Source: an uncultured Porphyromonadaceae bacterium (GTDB lineage: Bacteria > Bacteroidota > Bacteroidia > Bacteroidales > Muribaculaceae). Taken from it: DNA of 64,000 nucleotides. This document shows positions 24,763-31,905 of this stretch, in pieces (position 1 is the stretch's first letter; each line of letters starts with the position of its first letter). The notes beneath the pieces are model-generated. The model was not told the origin of the DNA, did no database searches, and saw only the letters and a program-made list of their open reading frames with translations. The stretch is taken from NCBI GenBank assembly GCA_947175605.1, contig CAMWNH010000001.1, forward strand, positions 79,457 through 143,456, in the 5' to 3' direction. A program made the translations under genes and the position numbers.

Positions 24763-25491
24763 ATGTTTAACCTAACTGTTTGGAGCGACTTCGCTTGTCC
24801 CTATTGCTACATTGGAGAAACCCGTCTTGAGAAGGCTGTCGAGGAACTGGGCCTGAAGGATAAGGTGCAGATTGATTATCGGGCTTTTGAATTGGACCCG
24901 ACAGCATCCAAGGAAGTGGTCGGCGGCACGCCCGAGCGCTTTGCCATGAAGTATCGTCTGAGCCTTGAAGACGCGAAAAAGCAGATCGAGGAGATTTCGA
25001 GTCTCGGTCGCGAGTCGGGAATCGACTTCCGCTATGCCACAACGCAATACTCCAACACCCGCGATGCCCACAGGCTGATGAAGCTCGCCGAGGCAAAGTA
25101 CGACCGCAACACGGTGGAGCGTCTGAACAAGGCTCTGTTCGATGCCTATTTTACAAAGAACCTCGTGCTGGCCGACCATGAGGTGCTGCTGAAGCTTGCA
25201 GAATCCGTGGACATGGATGCCAAGGAAGTCAAGGCCGTGCTCGATTCCAACGAGTACGACGATGAGGTCCGTTTCGACGAGCGCGAGGCCGCCATGCGTG
25301 GTGTTCGCGGTGTGCCCTACATCGTCTTCGGCGGCGAGTTTGCCGTACCGGGTGCGATGTCCGTCGAAGGATTCAAGGATGCGCTTGAGCGCATGTCGCG
25401 GCTTCAGGCACAGAAAGTGGAAGCTGAAGCCCCGCAGGACAAGGCCGAGCGTCCGCACGTCTGCGGCCCCGATGGATGTCAGTTGCTCTAA
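24763..25491 (+). CDS. DsbA-family (FrnE-like) thiol oxidoreductase
   Basis: 242 residues, no signal peptide, so cytoplasmic. Thioredoxin fold with active site CPYC in VWSDFACPYCYIGETRLEKA, the all-alpha insert, and cis-Pro region GVRGVPYIVFGGEFAVPGAM. This is the FrnE/2-hydroxychromene isomerase-like branch of DsbA proteins. The C-terminal tail PHVCGPDGCQLL carries a second Cys pair, as in stress-linked FrnE proteins, where it can exchange disulfides with the active site. Second gene of the MarR unit, 21 bases after it. Confidence 0.9.
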   Translation: MFNLTVWSDFACPYCYIGETRLEKAVEELGLKDKVQIDYRAFELDPTASKEVVGGTPERFAMKYRLSLEDAKKQIEEISSLGRESGIDFRYATTQYSNTRDAHRLMKLAEAKYDRNTVERLNKALFDAYFTKNLVLADHEVLLKLAESVDMDAKEVKAVLDSNEYDDEVRFDEREAAMRGVRGVPYIVFGGEFAVPGAMSVEGFKDALERMSRLQAQKVEAEAPQDKAERPHVCGPDGCQLL

Positions 25492-25516
25492 TCTTTGATT
25501 GTAAAGGAGATCGAAT

Positions 25517-26143
25517 ATGATAAAAGAATTGCAGGTTCAGGGTGTCTTCACGGAAAACTGTTATTTCTTTATCGATGCCCACACGAAATCAGGATTCATA
25601 ATCGACCCGGGCGCACAGGCCGGCCTCATCTACGACACGGTGCGGCAAAATGGATGGACCATAGAGAAAATTCTTCTGACACACGGCCATTTCGATCATC
25701 TCGGAGCGGCGGAAGTCCTTAGGGAAAAGCTCGTAGCGCCTATCTATATCTATCCGTCCGACGCACGCTACCTCACTGATACGTATCTCAATCTGAGTGG
25801 TAACTATCCCAACCCGGTCACGGTGCCGCATTATGAGGAAATATACGATGGCGAGACTATCCGTTTGAAGGCAAACTCGGGCTTTTATCTCAAGGTGATC
25901 CATACGCCGGGACATACGCCCGGTTCTGTCACCTATTGGGCGCCCGAGGAAAAAGCGGCCTTCGTGGGCGATACGCTTTACGAGCATGGTCCGGGTCTTA
26001 CGCACTTCCCCGGCGGCAACCGCAGCGAGCTCGCCGATTCGATCATCAACAAGATTCTGACCTTGCCGGATGATACGGTGCTCCTCTCGGGTCATTCTAC
26101 CCCAATCACGGTAGAGCAAGAGCGCAGAATCCTCGGTGTATAA
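25517..26143 (+). CDS. Metallo-beta-lactamase-fold hydrolase
   Basis: 208 residues. Metal motif THGHFDHLGA (HxHxDH), then His in HTPGHTPGSVTYW, bridging Asp in FVGDTLYEHGPGLTH, and final His in LLSGHSTPITVE. Close in pattern to the short glyoxalase II-like thioester hydrolases (YcbL type). Substrate unknown; placement after a DsbA-like gene suggests thiol or thioester detoxification. An AAAGGAG element lies 8 bases before the ATG, unusual for Bacteroidetes. A terminator follows at 26165. Confidence 0.88.
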   Translation: MIKELQVQGVFTENCYFFIDAHTKSGFIIDPGAQAGLIYDTVRQNGWTIEKILLTHGHFDHLGAAEVLREKLVAPIYIYPSDARYLTDTYLNLSGNYPNPVTVPHYEEIYDGETIRLKANSGFYLKVIHTPGHTPGSVTYWAPEEKAAFVGDTLYEHGPGLTHFPGGNRSELADSIINKILTLPDDTVLLSGHSTPITVEQERRILGV

Positions 26144-26164
26144 GCATTCATTTATCGGCTGATA

Positions 26165-26198
26165 AAAAAGGGCGCGGCATTGTTGTCGGGCTCTTTTT
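26165..26198 (+). terminator. Terminator of the MarR operon
   Basis: AAAAAGGGC (26165-26173) pairs with GCTCTTTTT (26190-26198), nine pairs with one G-U. The T run forms the descending arm. Confidence 0.65.
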
Positions 26199-26224
26199 GC
26201 ATATGATGTGCAGTGGATTAGACG

Positions 26225-26232
26225 TAATTTTG
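26225..26232 (+). promoter_or_regulatory. Promoter of the metal ATPase unit
   Basis: TAATTTTG, 27 bases before the ATG at 26260. No TTTG lies at standard spacing. Confidence 0.45.
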
Positions 26233-26259
26233 CAGTGAACTTGGAATAGATTTGAATAT

Positions 26260-28164
26260 ATGTGCGATTGCAAACATAATTGCTGCCACGATCACGGACA
26301 TGAGTATTGCCATTCGAAAGCGGCGAGATTCGTCCCCGAGATTGCCTCGGCCTCGCTGCTCATTATCGGTGCGGTATGTGCTCGGTTTTTTTCCTCGATG
26401 TCGTGGATCAGTCTTGTACTGTATGTCTTTGCCCTCTTGCCCGTGGGGCTGCCTGTTTTGCGCGAGACACTCGAGGAGTGGCGTCATGGCGATGTCTTCA
26501 ATGAATTCACGCTGATGGTGCTCGCTGCCGCCGGGGCGTTTGTGTTGGGCGAGTATCCCGAGGGCGTGGCCATACTGTTGTTCTATTCTTTTGGCGAGAA
26601 GCTCGAGGACGTGGCCGCCGAGCGGTCGCGCCGGCGCATCCGGGCCATGCTGAGCAATCTGCCGAAGCTGGCCCTCGTGGAAGGACGGGGCGCTGTGGAG
26701 CCCGAGAGCGTACGGCCCGGAGATATTCTGATCGTGAAACCCGGCGAACGTGTTGCTCTCGATGGTGCTCTGCTTGCCTCGGATGCTATGGATTTCGACA
26801 CATCGGCCTTCACGGGGGAGAGTTTGCCCGTGAGTGTCTTGCCCGATGGCGAGGTCGCCGCAGGTGCGATACCGGTCGACCGTGAGGCGCGTGTGCGTGT
26901 CACCAAGCCCTATGAGGACAGCTCAATGAGCCGTGTCATGGCAATGATTGAAGATGCCGCGTCCAGGAAGTCGAAGTCAGAGACGCTGTTGCGGCGCATC
27001 ACCCGCTGGTATACGCCCGTGGTGTTTGCCGCAGCGGCTCTGCTGTTCCTTTGTCCGCTGGTAGTGGGGTTTCTCGGCGGATCGGCCTTCCAATGGAGGC
27101 TGTGGTTGGAGCGTGCGCTTGTGCTTCTTGTCTGCTCCTGCCCCTGCGCTCTTGTCGTTGGCGTGCCCTTAAGCTATTTTCAGGCTATCGGTGTGGCGTC
27201 GGCCCGAGGAATTCTTTTCAAAAGCAGTTCGGCGCTGGATGCTCTTAGACGCTGTTCCACCCTGTTTCTGGATAAGACGGGCACTCTCACCACCGGCCGT
27301 TTCTCTGTGCTTGAACTGCGTCCCGCGCAGGGATTCGCCCCCTCACGCTTGCTGGCACTTGCTGCAGCGGCCGACTCGGGGAGCGCTCATCCGCTGGCCC
27401 GCGCCATAGTCGAAGCTGCCGGAGGGGATCTTCCCGAGGTGCAGGATGTGCGCACGGTGAGTCACGGAGTAGAGGCTCGTCTGGACGGACAGATCCTTCT
27501 CGTTGGTTCGCGCAAGCTTTTGGAGACGGAATGCGTTGAAGCACCTGAGGCCACGGCCGGAGGGTCGGAGGTGTGCGTGGCACTTGACGGCCGTTTTGTC
27601 GGAGCCATTTATCTCGGCGATACTCTGAAGGATGGCGTGCGCGAAATTCTCGCTCGACTTCGCCGCCTTGGTGTCAAGAATATAATAATTCTCTCCGGCG
27701 ATCGCCGTGAGGCCGTCGAGGCTGTTGCCGAGGCTGTTGGAGCCGACTGTGCCCGCTGGGAATTGCTGCCCGGCAGCAAGGAGGAAATCGTTCGGGCCGC
27801 CACATCCGCCCGTAGCGAGACTGCATTCGTGGGCGACGGCATAAACGATGCTCCGTCGCTGGCGGCTGCAACAGTAGGAGTGGCCGTTGGCACAGGCGGC
27901 ACGGATCTTGCTATGGAGACGGCCGGCGCCGTGATGACTTCGCCGACTCTCGAGCCGCTCGTGGCCGGATACGAACTCTCGCGTAAAGTGAAACGGACCG
28001 TCGCGGCAGTCGTTTCGTTTGCCATCGGGGTGAAGCTCGCCGTCATGGTTCTCGGTGCCATGGGTCTGGCCTCACTCTGGGCTGCGGTTTTCGCCGACAC
28101 GGGCATAACGCTGCTCACGGTCTTTTTTACTCTGCTTGCCATCCGTCCCGGAAAAAATCGCTAA
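26260..28164 (+). CDS. Zn/Cd-type P1B heavy-metal ATPase
   Basis: 634 residues. The N-terminus is a short Cys/His-rich segment (MCDCKHNCCHDHGHEYCH) in place of an HMA domain. Then membrane segments, the A-domain (FTGESLPV), the metal-site helix CSCPCALVVGVPLSYF with CPC, phosphorylation motif FLDKTGTLTTG, the HP motif (SGSAHPLARA), and AFVGDGINDAPSLAAA. CPC with a Cys/His-rich leader and a last helix containing Asp (WAAVFADTGITLL) fits Zn/Cd/Pb exporters (ZntA/CadA type, P1B-2). A Fur-family gene lies 9 bases downstream. Confidence 0.9.
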   Translation: MCDCKHNCCHDHGHEYCHSKAARFVPEIASASLLIIGAVCARFFSSMSWISLVLYVFALLPVGLPVLRETLEEWRHGDVFNEFTLMVLAAAGAFVLGEYPEGVAILLFYSFGEKLEDVAAERSRRRIRAMLSNLPKLALVEGRGAVEPESVRPGDILIVKPGERVALDGALLASDAMDFDTSAFTGESLPVSVLPDGEVAAGAIPVDREARVRVTKPYEDSSMSRVMAMIEDAASRKSKSETLLRRITRWYTPVVFAAAALLFLCPLVVGFLGGSAFQWRLWLERALVLLVCSCPCALVVGVPLSYFQAIGVASARGILFKSSSALDALRRCSTLFLDKTGTLTTGRFSVLELRPAQGFAPSRLLALAAAADSGSAHPLARAIVEAAGGDLPEVQDVRTVSHGVEARLDGQILLVGSRKLLETECVEAPEATAGGSEVCVALDGRFVGAIYLGDTLKDGVREILARLRRLGVKNIIILSGDRREAVEAVAEAVGADCARWELLPGSKEEIVRAATSARSETAFVGDGINDAPSLAAATVGVAVGTGGTDLAMETAGAVMTSPTLEPLVAGYELSRKVKRTVAAVVSFAIGVKLAVMVLGAMGLASLWAAVFADTGITLLTVFFTLLAIRPGKNR

Positions 28165-28169
28165 ATTTG
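28162..28169 (+). promoter_or_regulatory. Possible internal promoter before fur
   Basis: TAAATTTG overlaps the ATPase stop codon, ending 4 bases before the fur-family ATG. The -33 spacing (TTG 23 bases up) is long. Confidence 0.35.
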
Positions 28170-28173
28170 CGGT

Positions 28174-28581
28174 ATGGAAATTGAAGAGATACTGAAGAGT
28201 GCGGGCATGCGTCCGTCGCCGGTGCGGGTGCTCGTGGTGCGTGAGATCAAGCGCGCCGGACGTCCCGTGTCGTCGCTCGAGCTGGAGCGCGCGCTGGAAA
28301 CGGTGGATCGCTCGTCGATCACGCGTACTCTTGTGCTCTTCAGCGCCAAGGGGCTCGTGCACAGTGTGGACGACGGCTCCGGTTCGGTGAAGTATGAGCT
28401 GTGCCATCATCCGGGCTGTGAGAAGGACGAGGACCTGCATCCCCACTTCCATTGCACCGCCTGCGGGCGCACCTTCTGTATTGAAAACGAATCGATTCCG
28501 TCTGTGGCCCTTCCGCAAGGCTTCACGGCAGTTTCGGCCAACTACGTTATAAAGGGGCTCTGTCCCGAGTGTCATGAGTGA
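28174..28581 (+). CDS. Fur-family metal-dependent regulator
   Basis: 135 residues. Winged helix: SPVRVLVVREIKRAGRPVSS, ELERALETVDRSSITRTLVL. Metal region HPHFHCTACGRTFCIE with CxxC, and a second CxxC at the end (GLCPECHE), which bind structural zinc. Between two metal-export ATPases a zinc- or copper-responsive role is likely; a Zur, PerR or Fur type cannot be told from sequence alone. It overlaps the next ATPase gene by 8 bases, so the two are translationally coupled. Confidence 0.88.
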   Translation: MEIEEILKSAGMRPSPVRVLVVREIKRAGRPVSSLELERALETVDRSSITRTLVLFSAKGLVHSVDDGSGSVKYELCHHPGCEKDEDLHPHFHCTACGRTFCIENESIPSVALPQGFTAVSANYVIKGLCPECHE

Positions 28582-31021
28582 GACGAATAAAATCAGCTGT
28601 CCGGTCGCGGGTATGAGCTGTGCCGCCTGTGCCGCAAGGGTCGAGAAGGCCATTGCCGGTGTGGAGGGCGTGAGCAATGCCGCCGTGAACTACGCTGCGG
28701 CCAAGGCAAGCTTCGAGCTCGCCGAAGGTGTGGCGCCGGAAAGGGTGCGCGATGCCGTACGCAACGCCGGATATGACCTTATTTTCGGTGAAGAGGCTGC
28801 TGCAAAAGCTGAAGACGTTGCGGACAAGACCTACCGCCGCCTTCGCCGGCGCACGCTTTGGGCATGGCTTTTCTGTCTGCCGCTCGTGGTCGTGGGTATG
28901 GCGTGGATGCATGACGAGTGGGCCAAGTGGTTCTCGCTTGTGGCTTCCTCGGTGGTGCTTTTCGGTTTCGGCCGCGGTTTCTTCACGGGAGCATGGAAGC
29001 AGCTGCGTCACCGCTCGGCCAATATGGATACGCTTGTGGCCCTGTCCACCGGTATTGCATGGGTTTTCAGCCTGTTCACGCTTATTTATCCAAGCTTCTG
29101 GACCGCGCGTGGAATCGAACCTCACGTTTATTTTGAGGCAGCCGGCGTGATAATAGCATTCATATTGCTGGGGCGGACTCTCGAAGCCCGGGCAAAGAGC
29201 AATACTTCGACAGCGATACGCCGGCTCATGGGCCTGCAGCCTCGCACTGTGACGGAAGTTATGGCCGACGGGTCGGAACGAACATGCGATATATCCGAAA
29301 TCCGCCCCGGAAGTCTTCTACGTGTGCGCGCCGGCGAGCGAATCGCCACCGATGGCACCGTCGAATCCGGTATCTCTTTTGTGGACGAAAGCATGCTGAG
29401 CGGCGAGCCCATGCCTGTGGACAAGGCTCCCGGCTCCAAGGTCTATGCCGGTACGGTCAACGGCACGGGGTCCTTCACATACCGGGCCGTGAGCGTCGGG
29501 GCCGATACCCTTTTGTCACGAATCATACGCATGGTGGAGACGGCCCAAGGCTCCAAGCCTCCGGTACAGAGGCTTGTCGACCGCATTGCAGCCGTGTTCG
29601 TTCCCGTGATTATGGGTGTTGCGTTGCTGTCCTTCATCTGCTGGCTTGTATTCGACGGTGAAGCCGGACTTGTGCATGGTCTCTTAGCTGCTGTCACGGT
29701 GCTGATTATAGCTTGTCCTTGCGCGCTCGGGCTTGCCACACCTACCGCCCTGATGGTTGGAATAGGACGTGCGGCCTCTTATGGTATACTCGTCAAGGAT
29801 GCCGACAGCCTCGAAACAGCCCGTAAGGTAAATACGATTTTGCTGGACAAGACAGGCACTATCACTGCCGGAAAACCTCGTGTGGTGGAGGCGGTTTGGG
29901 CTCCGGGGGAAGATACTCCCGAACACAGCGCCATTCTCGGCGCACTCGAAAAGGCCTCGGGACATCCGCTGGGCGATGCCGTGGCCACGCATTATCCTGC
30001 AGGAGAAAGTGCCTTCGAAAGCACGGAAGCTATGGCAGGAATGGGTGTGCAGGGTGTGTGCGCCAATGGATGCCGATATTTCGCGGGCAGTCTGCGACTT
30101 ATGCGGTCTGAAAGCGTGGAAATAGAGCCGGCATTGCTGTCTGCTGCCACCCGCATGGAGGGCGCCGGTTGCACTGTTGTGGCCTTTGCCGACAGCAGAC
30201 GCGTCCTGGCCGTACTTGGCCTCGCGGATACCGTGCGTCCCACGGCCGTGCAGAGTATTGCCACACTGAAGGCCGCGGGAATAGATGTGTGGATGCTTAC
30301 CGGCGATAATGCGGCCGCTGCGGCCGTGGTGGCCCGTGATGCCGGGATAGAACATGTCGAGGCCGGTGCGCTTCCGCAGGACAAGGCTGCTCTGGTGGAG
30401 CGTTTGCGCTCGCAGGGGAGGGTCGTGGCCATGGTTGGCGACGGTATCAACGATTCGGCCGCACTTGCGGCGGCTGATCTTTCGATAGCCATGGGCACGG
30501 GGTCGGATATTGCCATGGAGGTTGCGGGCATGACTATTGTCGCTGCCGACCTTGCCAAAATTCCGGTTGCGCTGCAGCTCTCGCGCCTTACCATGCGCAC
30601 GGTGCGTCAGAATCTTTTCTGGGCCTTTATTTACAACATCATAGGAGTGCCCATCGCCGCAGGTGTGCTGTATCCGGCTTTCGGATTCCTGCTCAATCCG
30701 ATGATTGCGGGTGCAGCTATGGCTTTTTCGAGCGTTAGTGTCGTCACCAACTCGCTGCTTCTAAAAAGAAAGAAACTTATTGAAATACATAATCCAAAAA
30801 CCAAGACAATGACAAAAACATACACCGTAAGCGGCATGATGTGTCAGCACTGCCGCGGCCACGTAGAGCGTGCGCTCAACAGTATTCCCGGCGTAAAGGC
30901 CACAGTAACACTCGAACCCGCTGAAGCCACCGTCGAGTTTCTCGCCGAACCTCTCACCCTGGCTGAACTCCAGAAAGCCGTCACCGACAATGCCGGCGAC
31001 TACACCCTCGCCGAGAAGTAA
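28574..31021 (+). CDS. copA: CopA-type copper ATPase fused to a CopZ-like domain
   Basis: 815 residues. N-terminal HMA domain with VAGMSCAACAARVEKAI; membrane region; TGESMP-like loop as LSGEPMPVDKAPG; CPCALGLATPTALMVG (CPC); DKTGTITAGKPRV; SGHPLGDA; MVGDGINDSAALAAADL; final helices AMAFSSVSVVTNSL with Met and Ser typical of copper P1B-1 pumps. CopA normally ends near LKRKK (about residue 733). Here the frame continues through an AT-rich linker (LIEIHNPKTKT) into MTKTYTVSGMMCQHCRGHVERAL, a complete second HMA domain with MxCxxC. That part begins with its own Met codon at 30809 and could also be made alone (70 residues). Confidence 0.92.
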   Translation: MSETNKISCPVAGMSCAACAARVEKAIAGVEGVSNAAVNYAAAKASFELAEGVAPERVRDAVRNAGYDLIFGEEAAAKAEDVADKTYRRLRRRTLWAWLFCLPLVVVGMAWMHDEWAKWFSLVASSVVLFGFGRGFFTGAWKQLRHRSANMDTLVALSTGIAWVFSLFTLIYPSFWTARGIEPHVYFEAAGVIIAFILLGRTLEARAKSNTSTAIRRLMGLQPRTVTEVMADGSERTCDISEIRPGSLLRVRAGERIATDGTVESGISFVDESMLSGEPMPVDKAPGSKVYAGTVNGTGSFTYRAVSVGADTLLSRIIRMVETAQGSKPPVQRLVDRIAAVFVPVIMGVALLSFICWLVFDGEAGLVHGLLAAVTVLIIACPCALGLATPTALMVGIGRAASYGILVKDADSLETARKVNTILLDKTGTITAGKPRVVEAVWAPGEDTPEHSAILGALEKASGHPLGDAVATHYPAGESAFESTEAMAGMGVQGVCANGCRYFAGSLRLMRSESVEIEPALLSAATRMEGAGCTVVAFADSRRVLAVLGLADTVRPTAVQSIATLKAAGIDVWMLTGDNAAAAAVVARDAGIEHVEAGALPQDKAALVERLRSQGRVVAMVGDGINDSAALAAADLSIAMGTGSDIAMEVAGMTIVAADLAKIPVALQLSRLTMRTVRQNLFWAFIYNIIGVPIAAGVLYPAFGFLLNPMIAGAAMAFSSVSVVTNSLLLKRKKLIEIHNPKTKTMTKTYTVSGMMCQHCRGHVERALNSIPGVKATVTLEPAEATVEFLAEPLTLAELQKAVTDNAGDYTLAEK

Positions 31022-31149
31022 AGCAGGGGTTAGGCTTTGGCTACTTGCTCCGCAAGCGACAAGTCGATTAGCTTTGTCCATATTTCGTAACGAGAAGAAA
31101 GCCTCCGGCTATTACTTTTGAAAACTTTTTGAAAAATTTGCTCGTTATA

Positions 31150-31181
31150 TTTGTGCGGATGTAATTTATTAATTACCTTTG
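31150..31181 (+). promoter_or_regulatory. Promoter of the toxin-antitoxin pair
   Basis: TTTG (31150-31153), 20 bases, TACCTTTG (31174-31181), exact consensus. The toxin ATG follows after 4 bases. Confidence 0.75.
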
Positions 31182-31185
31182 CGGC

Positions 31186-31536
31186 ATGAAAGTCAGAGAG
31201 GTTGTTACCTACAAAAATTATTTCGAGGATTTCTTCAAGGTGCAAACTCGAAAGGTACAAGACAAGATTATTAAGGTTCTTGATATTCTTGAACAGGTTG
31301 AGCGTGTGCCTTCGACTTACTTGAAATATATTGAGGGCACCAACGGCTTGTTTGAGGTTCGTGTTCAATTGGGCAATAATATATTTCGAATATTCTGTTG
31401 CTTTGATGGCAACAAAATGGTGGTTCTTTTCAGTGGATTCCAAAAGAAAACACAGAAAACTCCACCGGGTGAAATTGCACGAGCAGAGAGAATTATGACT
31501 GAATACTACAACGATAAGAATCAGGGAAATGGATAA
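31186..31536 (+). CDS. HigB-like toxin (RelE/Gp49 family)
   Basis: 116 residues. Pattern of the phage Gp49-like/HigB branch of RelE mRNA interferases: KVQDKIIKVLDILEQVERVP, YLKYIEGTNGLFEVRVQLGN, IFRIFCCFDGNKMVVLFSGF, QKKTQKTPPGEIARAERI. These cut mRNA on the ribosome and are held by the HigA antitoxin, whose gene follows with an 8-base overlap. Base composition is clearly more AT-rich than the neighbours, suggesting acquisition. The Met at 31186 is needed for the first strand, and the -7 box ends 4 bases before it. Confidence 0.9.
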   Translation: MKVREVVTYKNYFEDFFKVQTRKVQDKIIKVLDILEQVERVPSTYLKYIEGTNGLFEVRVQLGNNIFRIFCCFDGNKMVVLFSGFQKKTQKTPPGEIARAERIMTEYYNDKNQGNG

Positions 31537-31822
31537 CATACAGACACTCGATCAACTTAAAAGTAAATACTACGGAGAAATCGGCACTCCCGAACGAGAC
31601 CGTTTAGAAAACGAACTTGAGGTCCTCCGTATCGGTTACAAAATCAAGACTGCTCGTGAAAAACTCAACCTCACTCAGGAGCAGTTAGCTGAACGTGTTG
31701 ATAAGAAGCGACCGTTCATTTCCAAAATTGAAAATGACGGAGAAAACATCACTCTCCGCACCCTCTATGACATTGTAGAGCGTGGTTTGGGCGGACGTCT
31801 CAAAATCAGCTTTGAGTTCTGA
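31529..31822 (+). CDS. HigA-like antitoxin (XRE family)
   Basis: 97 residues. The C-terminal half is a Cro/CI helix-turn-helix: IKTAREKLNLTQEQLAERVD, KKRPFISKIENDGENITLRT. The N-terminal 35 residues probably wrap the toxin. Toxin-first order is typical of HigBA. It likely represses its own promoter. A terminator follows. Confidence 0.9.
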   Translation: MDNIQTLDQLKSKYYGEIGTPERDRLENELEVLRIGYKIKTAREKLNLTQEQLAERVDKKRPFISKIENDGENITLRTLYDIVERGLGGRLKISFEF

Positions 31823-31843
31823 AACTTTGCCACTCCATAATAG

Positions 31844-31878
31844 TCGGTCACTTATTCAGGTAGGTGGCTGATTTTTTT
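31844..31878 (+). terminator. Terminator of the toxin-antitoxin pair
   Basis: TCGGTCAC (31844-31851) with GTGGCTGA (31864-31871), eight pairs including two G-U, then TTTTTTT. Confidence 0.7.
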
Positions 31879-31905
31879 GTGCGAGGGTGGTTGAGGGGTT
31901 GGGGA

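Noticed and set aside
30809..31021. Separate copZ gene
   Set aside because: There is no stop codon between the copA core and this domain, so the primary reading is a fusion; independent initiation is kept as a finding.
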